A stretch of 64,000 nucleotides of DNA from Gemmatimonadota bacterium (lineage in GTDB: Bacteria; Gemmatimonadota; Gemmatimonadetes; Gemmatimonadales; Gemmatimonadaceae): positions 248,001-312,000 of the forward strand of contig JAJPIM010000045.1 of assembly GCA_021324775.1 (NCBI GenBank), written 5' to 3'. Each line of letters begins with the position of its first letter. Position 1 is the stretch's first letter. A program made the translations under genes and the position numbers. This document shows positions 59,892 through 64,000 of this stretch, one piece after another. The notes under the pieces were generated by a model. The model did not search any database. It was given only the letters and a program-made list of their open reading frames with translations, and was not told where the DNA came from.

Positions 59892-60908
59892 TCAGGCGCC
59901 GCCCAACCGCGGTAGAATGCGCAGGGCGTTGTCGCGATTCACGCGCTGGCGATCGGCCTGGTCGAATACGGCATCAACGCCCTTGGAATGCTCGGCAGCG
60001 GTGCGATACGGAAAATCGGTGCCGTAGAGGATCTGCGATACCGGAACCAGCTTGGCAAGCGCGGCCAATGTTCCAGCCATTGAGACTTGCGCCGTGTCAT
60101 AGTGGAAGCGATTCAGTTCACCCTGAATCATTTCACGGGTAAATCGGCCCTGGTACGGCGGTGTCGTAACCATCTGCACCAGGAGGCGTTCGGCAAACGC
60201 GGTCAGCCCACCGCCGCCATGCGAGAAGATCCAGCTGATATCCGGGTATTTCTGCGACGTGCCACTGAAAATCAGGCTGGTGATGCTGCGCGTCGTATCG
60301 GCCCCCCACTCGATCGCGTACGGCTGCACGCCCTGAACAAGATTGACGCAACAATTCGCGTCCGCCGGATGGGTGTAGACCGTCGCCTTGCGACGGTGAA
60401 GCTCATCCCAAATTGGCTCGAAGTACGGATAGCCGAGCCACTTATCGCCATAATTCGTGAGAATGCCAATGCCCTCGGCGTGGAGCGTGTCCAGGGCATA
60501 GGCAATCTCCCTGAGACTTTCGTCGATGTACGGCAGGGGCAGCATCGCGAAGACGCCGAACCTGCCCGGATGGCTCGTCGCGAGTTGCTTTGCGTACTCG
60601 TTCGATTCGCGCGCGATCCGGATCGCGGCGTCTCTGGCGAGCGGCCGCACCTGCGGAGCGTTGGCGGAAAGCACAGCGGTCCCCACGCCACCCTTGTCCA
60701 TATCGTCGAGCGATTTCTGGACTGACCAATTCGCGATCACCGGATCGCCGGCACCAATCTGCTTTACGGCTTGCAGCCAGCTCGGCGACGCCATGTGGTG
60801 ATGGACATCAATGCGTTGCACCGCCGCATTCGGCTGCGAAACGGAGAGCCGGGGCGAGGCGACCACGCTGGCAAACACGGCGCCAAATGTGCGCCGCGTG
60901 ACAGGCAT
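59892..60908 (-). CDS. amidohydrolase_2 family protein (ACMSD-like) 2, Tat-type leader
   Basis: A 338-residue metal enzyme from ATG 60908. The start MPVTRRTFGAVFASVVA is a twin-arginine-type leader, so it is probably exported folded. DVHHHMASPSW (metal HxH), TVYTHPADANCC, WIFSHGGGGLTAF and YGTDFPYRTA (catalytic Asp) match amidohydrolase 1. Last gene of the third Mo-hydroxylase operon (63732-59892), whose large subunit also has a twin-Arg leader, so the two enzymes would meet in the periplasm. ACMSD-type chemistry: decarboxylation or ring-acid hydrolysis. Confidence 0.9.
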   Translation of the reverse strand: MPVTRRTFGAVFASVVASPRLSVSQPNAAVQRIDVHHHMASPSWLQAVKQIGAGDPVIANWSVQKSLDDMDKGGVGTAVLSANAPQVRPLARDAAIRIARESNEYAKQLATSHPGRFGVFAMLPLPYIDESLREIAYALDTLHAEGIGILTNYGDKWLGYPYFEPIWDELHRRKATVYTHPADANCCVNLVQGVQPYAIEWGADTTRSITSLIFSGTSQKYPDISWIFSHGGGGLTAFAERLLVQMVTTPPYQGRFTREMIQGELNRFHYDTAQVSMAGTLAALAKLVPVSQILYGTDFPYRTAAEHSKGVDAVFDQADRQRVNRDNALRILPRLGGA

Positions 60909-61013
60909 AGTGAGCAATTCATCCCACCGAAACAGTGTTTCCACGTATCGAGTCCCGATCCGAGAAACTGCCGGAAAGCGTGACGGGTCGCTCGCGATCA
61001 CAACAACCCACCG

Positions 61014-63266
61014 CTATGCCAGAGCGGCCTTGACCCGGTCGCGATCGAAAGGAAGGTCGCGGAGGCGCCTTCCCGTCGCGTGAAAAAATGCGTTCGCAAT
61101 GGCCGCAGGCACCGGCGGCAAAGCCGCTTCTCCAGCGCCCAAGGGTGGCAGGTCCGGCCGATTGAGCAGCACGATGTCGATCTCCGGCAGCTCAGAAAAG
61201 GTCAGAATCGGATAGCTGTTCCAATCGCGCGATGTCACACGTTGGCGATCGAACCGGACCCTCTCCTTCAATGCCCAGCTCGCACCTTGAATGATTGCCC
61301 CTTCGAGCTGGTTCGATATGCCGTCCGGTGTGATGATCAGTCCGGAATCGGCGGCCGCCGTGATGCGCTCGACGCGAATGGCGTTCGACTCCCGATCGAC
61401 CACGATGTCGGCGATCACCGCCACGTAGGTTTTCGTGCTTTCGTAGCGCAGAAAGGCAATGCCGCGCCCCCGCGCACCATCGCCTTTGGCCCCGCTGCGC
61501 CACTTCGCGCGGTCCGCAACAGATCGAATGACGGCCTTGGCGCGGTCGTCGGTCAAGTGGCGGAGCCGGAATTCGACCGGGTCGGCGCCGGCGCTATGAG
61601 CAAGTTCATCCATGAATGACTCCACGGCGAACACGTTGCCGAAAGCGCCGAGCGATCGGTGGGCGGACACGCGTACCGGCATTGTCGGCAAGAAATGCTC
61701 GGTGATACGCTGGCTCGGAAAGTCGTAATACGGCACGGCGTTTCGATCGGCGCCGCCACTCGGCAACGGGATCTCGCGGGGCGGCGAGTGCTGGAACGGC
61801 TGGGCGAGGTGCCAGGCGGCCAACAGATTGACCCCGCCACGCTGGCCCGGGCGCATATTGAACGAGTTGCTCCATACGTCATATTGCCAGTCGGTGATCG
61901 ATCCATCGGCTGCCACGCTCGCCTGTACGTCGATGGACATCGCACCGCCGAACGGCTCCCAGGCGAATTCGTCGTCCCGCATCCACTGCACTTTCACCGG
62001 TGCCCCGCCGGCTGCGCGGCTCAGCAGAGCAGCATCGAGTGCCACATCATCGGCGCCGTTATGGCCGTAGCAGCCCGAACCCTGCGCGTGGACAATGCGG
62101 ACCTTGCCGAGCGGCAGGCCCATGACCACAGCTATATCGGTACGCAACGGATAAGCGCCCTGGGTGTGTGACCAGATCGTCAGCACGCCGTCCTCGACGG
62201 CCGCGATAGCGCAAGACGGGCCGATCGAGGCATGAGCGAGATAGGGTTTTGAATACGTGGCCCTCAGCGTTCTCACCGCCATGGGCGCGGTCACGCTCGG
62301 TGATCTCGAGCTCACCGTCGTTACCTGGGCGTCCGCAGAATTGCGAAAGAAGGCCGCGATGCTCGCCTCGTCTGGAAGCTCCGTGGGCATTGTCCACACG
62401 GCAGCTCGTTGCAACGCGGCGCGCGCGGCGATCGCTTGCTCCTCCCGTCGTGCCACGACGCCGAGAAACCGGCCGTTACGGACTACCGTGACAACGCCAG
62501 GCATGGCCTTCGCCGATACATCGTCGAACGCGGTCAGTTGTGCCCCATAGCTGGGCGGCCGAACTACTCGTCCGAACAGCATGCCGGGTAGCCGCATATC
62601 CTGCACGTAGGCTTCGCCGCCGGTGACTTTCGCGGGGATGTCGAGCCTCGGGACGGAGGTTCCAACGATGTGCCGACTCGAGTTGGGTTTCAGAGGAATT
62701 CCGCTCCTCACGTCGCGGGCGAGGAGTCCTTTCGAGGCAAGCTCCCAGTACGTGACCCGCCCGGCCGCCGCCGAAGTCGTAATCACGCCATCGTCGACCG
62801 TGAGGCTGCCTGTGGGGGCGCGCATCTTCGCCGCCGCCATCTCCAAGAGGGTCGCGCGAGCATCGGCCGCCGCATAGCGAAGGGCGCCGCCACCCACCTC
62901 GATCGAGGCGCTTCCCGCGGTATAACTCTCGTCGGGAGAATGAGAGGTGTCAGCCGGACGCATCCGAATGCGCTCGAAGTTGACGTCGAGTTCGTCTGCC
63001 GCGATCTGCGCAAGCGCAGTAATCGCGCCCTGGCCGTACTCCACTTTTCCGGTGAAAACTTCGACCGTTCCATCCGGATTGATCCGGAGCCATGAATCGA
63101 GACGCTTGTTGGTCTCCAGATCGAGAGGAAGTTGTCCTGGAGCGACGTGTCCGAGAAACGGGCCGGGATTCATCGAGAAGAACACGACGACCCCTACAGC
63201 CGCTTGGCAGAACTCGCGACGCGAGTAGTCCCGGGGAGACGGAAGCGTGCCTGAATGAGGGTTCAC
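61014..63266 (-). CDS. molybdenum hydroxylase 3, large subunit (IorB-type, Tat leader)
   Basis: A 750-residue large subunit from GTG 63266, one base after the 2Fe-2S stop. DYSRREFCQAAVGVVVFF is a twin-arginine signal. The form is IorB-like (isoquinoline 1-oxidoreductase): LRINPDGTVEVFTGKVEYGQ, GTSVPRLDIPAKVTGGEAYVQD, a Mo-pterin region with GSGCYGHNGADD, and the catalytic Glu in LGAGEAALPPVPAAIANAFF. There is no FAD subunit gene, as in the isoquinoline/nicotinate-type two-subunit enzymes, so electrons leave the 2Fe-2S subunit to a cytochrome or other acceptor. Confidence 0.9.
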   Translation of the reverse strand: MNPHSGTLPSPRDYSRREFCQAAVGVVVFFSMNPGPFLGHVAPGQLPLDLETNKRLDSWLRINPDGTVEVFTGKVEYGQGAITALAQIAADELDVNFERIRMRPADTSHSPDESYTAGSASIEVGGGALRYAAADARATLLEMAAAKMRAPTGSLTVDDGVITTSAAAGRVTYWELASKGLLARDVRSGIPLKPNSSRHIVGTSVPRLDIPAKVTGGEAYVQDMRLPGMLFGRVVRPPSYGAQLTAFDDVSAKAMPGVVTVVRNGRFLGVVARREEQAIAARAALQRAAVWTMPTELPDEASIAAFFRNSADAQVTTVSSRSPSVTAPMAVRTLRATYSKPYLAHASIGPSCAIAAVEDGVLTIWSHTQGAYPLRTDIAVVMGLPLGKVRIVHAQGSGCYGHNGADDVALDAALLSRAAGGAPVKVQWMRDDEFAWEPFGGAMSIDVQASVAADGSITDWQYDVWSNSFNMRPGQRGGVNLLAAWHLAQPFQHSPPREIPLPSGGADRNAVPYYDFPSQRITEHFLPTMPVRVSAHRSLGAFGNVFAVESFMDELAHSAGADPVEFRLRHLTDDRAKAVIRSVADRAKWRSGAKGDGARGRGIAFLRYESTKTYVAVIADIVVDRESNAIRVERITAAADSGLIITPDGISNQLEGAIIQGASWALKERVRFDRQRVTSRDWNSYPILTFSELPEIDIVLLNRPDLPPLGAGEAALPPVPAAIANAFFHATGRRLRDLPFDRDRVKAALA

Positions 63267-63267
63267 G

Positions 63268-63732
63268 TCAGGTCCCGTTCGCAGCGCGCTGCACCGCACG
63301 AACGATCCGCACATGAGTCCCGCAGCGACACAGATTTTCCGCGAGGGCCTGACGAATCGCAGCCGCTGTCGGGTGCGGGTTGTGATCGAGGAAGGCCTTT
63401 GCCGTCATGATCATCCCGTTGATGCAATAGCCACACTGCGCCGCCTGCTCGGCTATGAACGCCCGTTGAAGCGCATGCGGCTTTTCGATGGTCCCGAGTC
63501 CTTCGAGGGTGACGACTGATGCGTTTCCCACGCCCGACACTGGGAACAGGCAGGTCCGAATTGCCGCGCCGTTCAGGAGAGCGGTACATGCACCGCATTG
63601 TCCCAGCCCGCATCCAAATTTCGGTGCGTTGAGGCCGAGATCATTGCGCAACACATACAACAGCGGCGTGTCGCCCTCGGCCGTCACGGTGTGCTCGGCG
63701 CCGTTGACGTTCAGCCGAAATGGTTGAGGCAT
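63268..63732 (-). CDS. molybdenum hydroxylase 3, 2Fe-2S subunit (IorA-type)
   Basis: A 154-residue subunit, the short single-chain form: FGCGLGQCGACTALLNG with RTCLFPV for the ferredoxin cluster and CGYCINGMIM with CRCGTHVRI for the second. No leader of its own; IorA-type subunits are exported with the Tat-bearing partner. First gene of the operon, behind promoter E. Confidence 0.92.
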   Translation of the reverse strand: MPQPFRLNVNGAEHTVTAEGDTPLLYVLRNDLGLNAPKFGCGLGQCGACTALLNGAAIRTCLFPVSGVGNASVVTLEGLGTIEKPHALQRAFIAEQAAQCGYCINGMIMTAKAFLDHNPHPTAAAIRQALAENLCRCGTHVRIVRAVQRAANGT

Positions 63733-63809
63733 CGTGTCCTTCCGTTGGTCAGACGCCGGCCAGGTACGTCAGCCATGCCACGGGCTTCCGCCAGTATCGG
63801 TCTGCCAGG

Positions 63810-63886
63810 ATCCTAAGCGGCGCCGGTCGCGGGCGCGTCTGCTAAAGCGAAGACAAGAGCCCCGCACCATCGGGAGTATCCCGGAT
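63810..63886 (-). promoter_or_regulatory. regulon promoter E (Mo-hydroxylase 3 operon)
   Basis: On the minus strand TGTCT (63851-63855) N10 AGACG (63836-63840), 20 bases, then -10 TAGGAT (63810-63815); 78 bases to the start codon. The flanks are more diverged than A, B and D but spacing is exact. Nothing clear in the remaining bases to the window edge. Confidence 0.6.
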
Positions 63887-64000
63887 ATGTCGTATGGCCG
63901 ATGCACCCCTGTAGAGTACACAGCACCAACACTGCTTCGGCCCCTGCGCGCTGAGAGTGTACGCCTCAAATTGCGCCGGCTTCCCCGCTCCATTACGTTG

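Noticed and set aside
1-64000. tRNA, rRNA, CRISPR, phage or IS elements
   Set aside because: No cloverleaf-like segment, rRNA-like stretch, regular spaced repeat, integrase or transposase was seen on either strand.

Overview
High-GC bacterial chromosome segment. A SusC/RagA plus SusD/RagB lipoprotein pair, a Pal lipoprotein with an Ala/Pro-rich linker, TonB receptors and DUF4956 and DUF4331 proteins in such a GC-rich background suggest Gemmatimonadota; this is inference, since no rRNA marker is present. I saw no tRNA, rRNA, IS element or CRISPR array. The left edge cuts a CocE-type hydrolase; the right edge ends just upstream of a molybdenum-hydroxylase operon.

Layout. 1-6.2 kb: a minus-strand operon for a PaoABC-like three-subunit molybdenum hydroxylase (2Fe-2S, FAD, Mo subunits), an NAD(P)-binding protein and a small membrane protein. 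6.2-8.5 kb: lipase-maturation-factor-like protein and a small conserved hypothetical. 8.6-14.6 kb: a minus-strand cluster of TonB receptor, DUF6702-like protein, HupE/UreJ-like membrane protein, TPR protein and DUF4331 split over two genes. 14.9-20 kb: MarR regulator, Pal, MFS exporter, acetamidase/formamidase-like enzyme, AraC regulator. 20.2-24.9 kb: susCD-like operon with a strong terminator. 25-26.2 kb: SixA-like phosphatase and a ferritin-like helical protein.

26.2-45.2 kb and 53.5-64 kb look like a catabolic and redox island: a GMC oxidoreductase/esterase/SDR operon, a second PaoABC-like operon ending in an ACMSD-like amidohydrolase, an isochorismatase-like/SnoaL/YciI/ligand-binding-protein operon, a crotonase-family enzyme, an MBL-fold hydrolase, and a third (two-subunit, IorAB-like) molybdenum hydroxylase with another amidohydrolase. 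Two cytoplasmic histidine kinase/NarL-type regulator pairs share nearly the same transmitter and regulator but have different sensor parts (double GAF versus MEDS protein plus GAF).

The main discovery is regulatory. Five operons carry a common promoter block, CGTCT-N10-AGACG followed 20-21 bases later by a TACACT-like -10. Two further promoters (GMC and second Mo-hydroxylase operons) are duplicates of each other, and a third box, GCCAAGAGTAGT, lies about 100 bases upstream of both kinase operons. A 3-prime remnant of a third response regulator, with its downstream promoter, lies at 41.2-41.4 kb. The simplest model is one regulon governed by the twin regulators, but the inducer is not visible.

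45.2-53.5 kb holds a SnoaL-like protein, DUF4956 membrane protein, secreted metallophosphoesterase and two tandem giant outer-membrane proteins whose middle region carries a GDFDR...PIPLDRDWAF signature reminiscent of atypical protein kinases.
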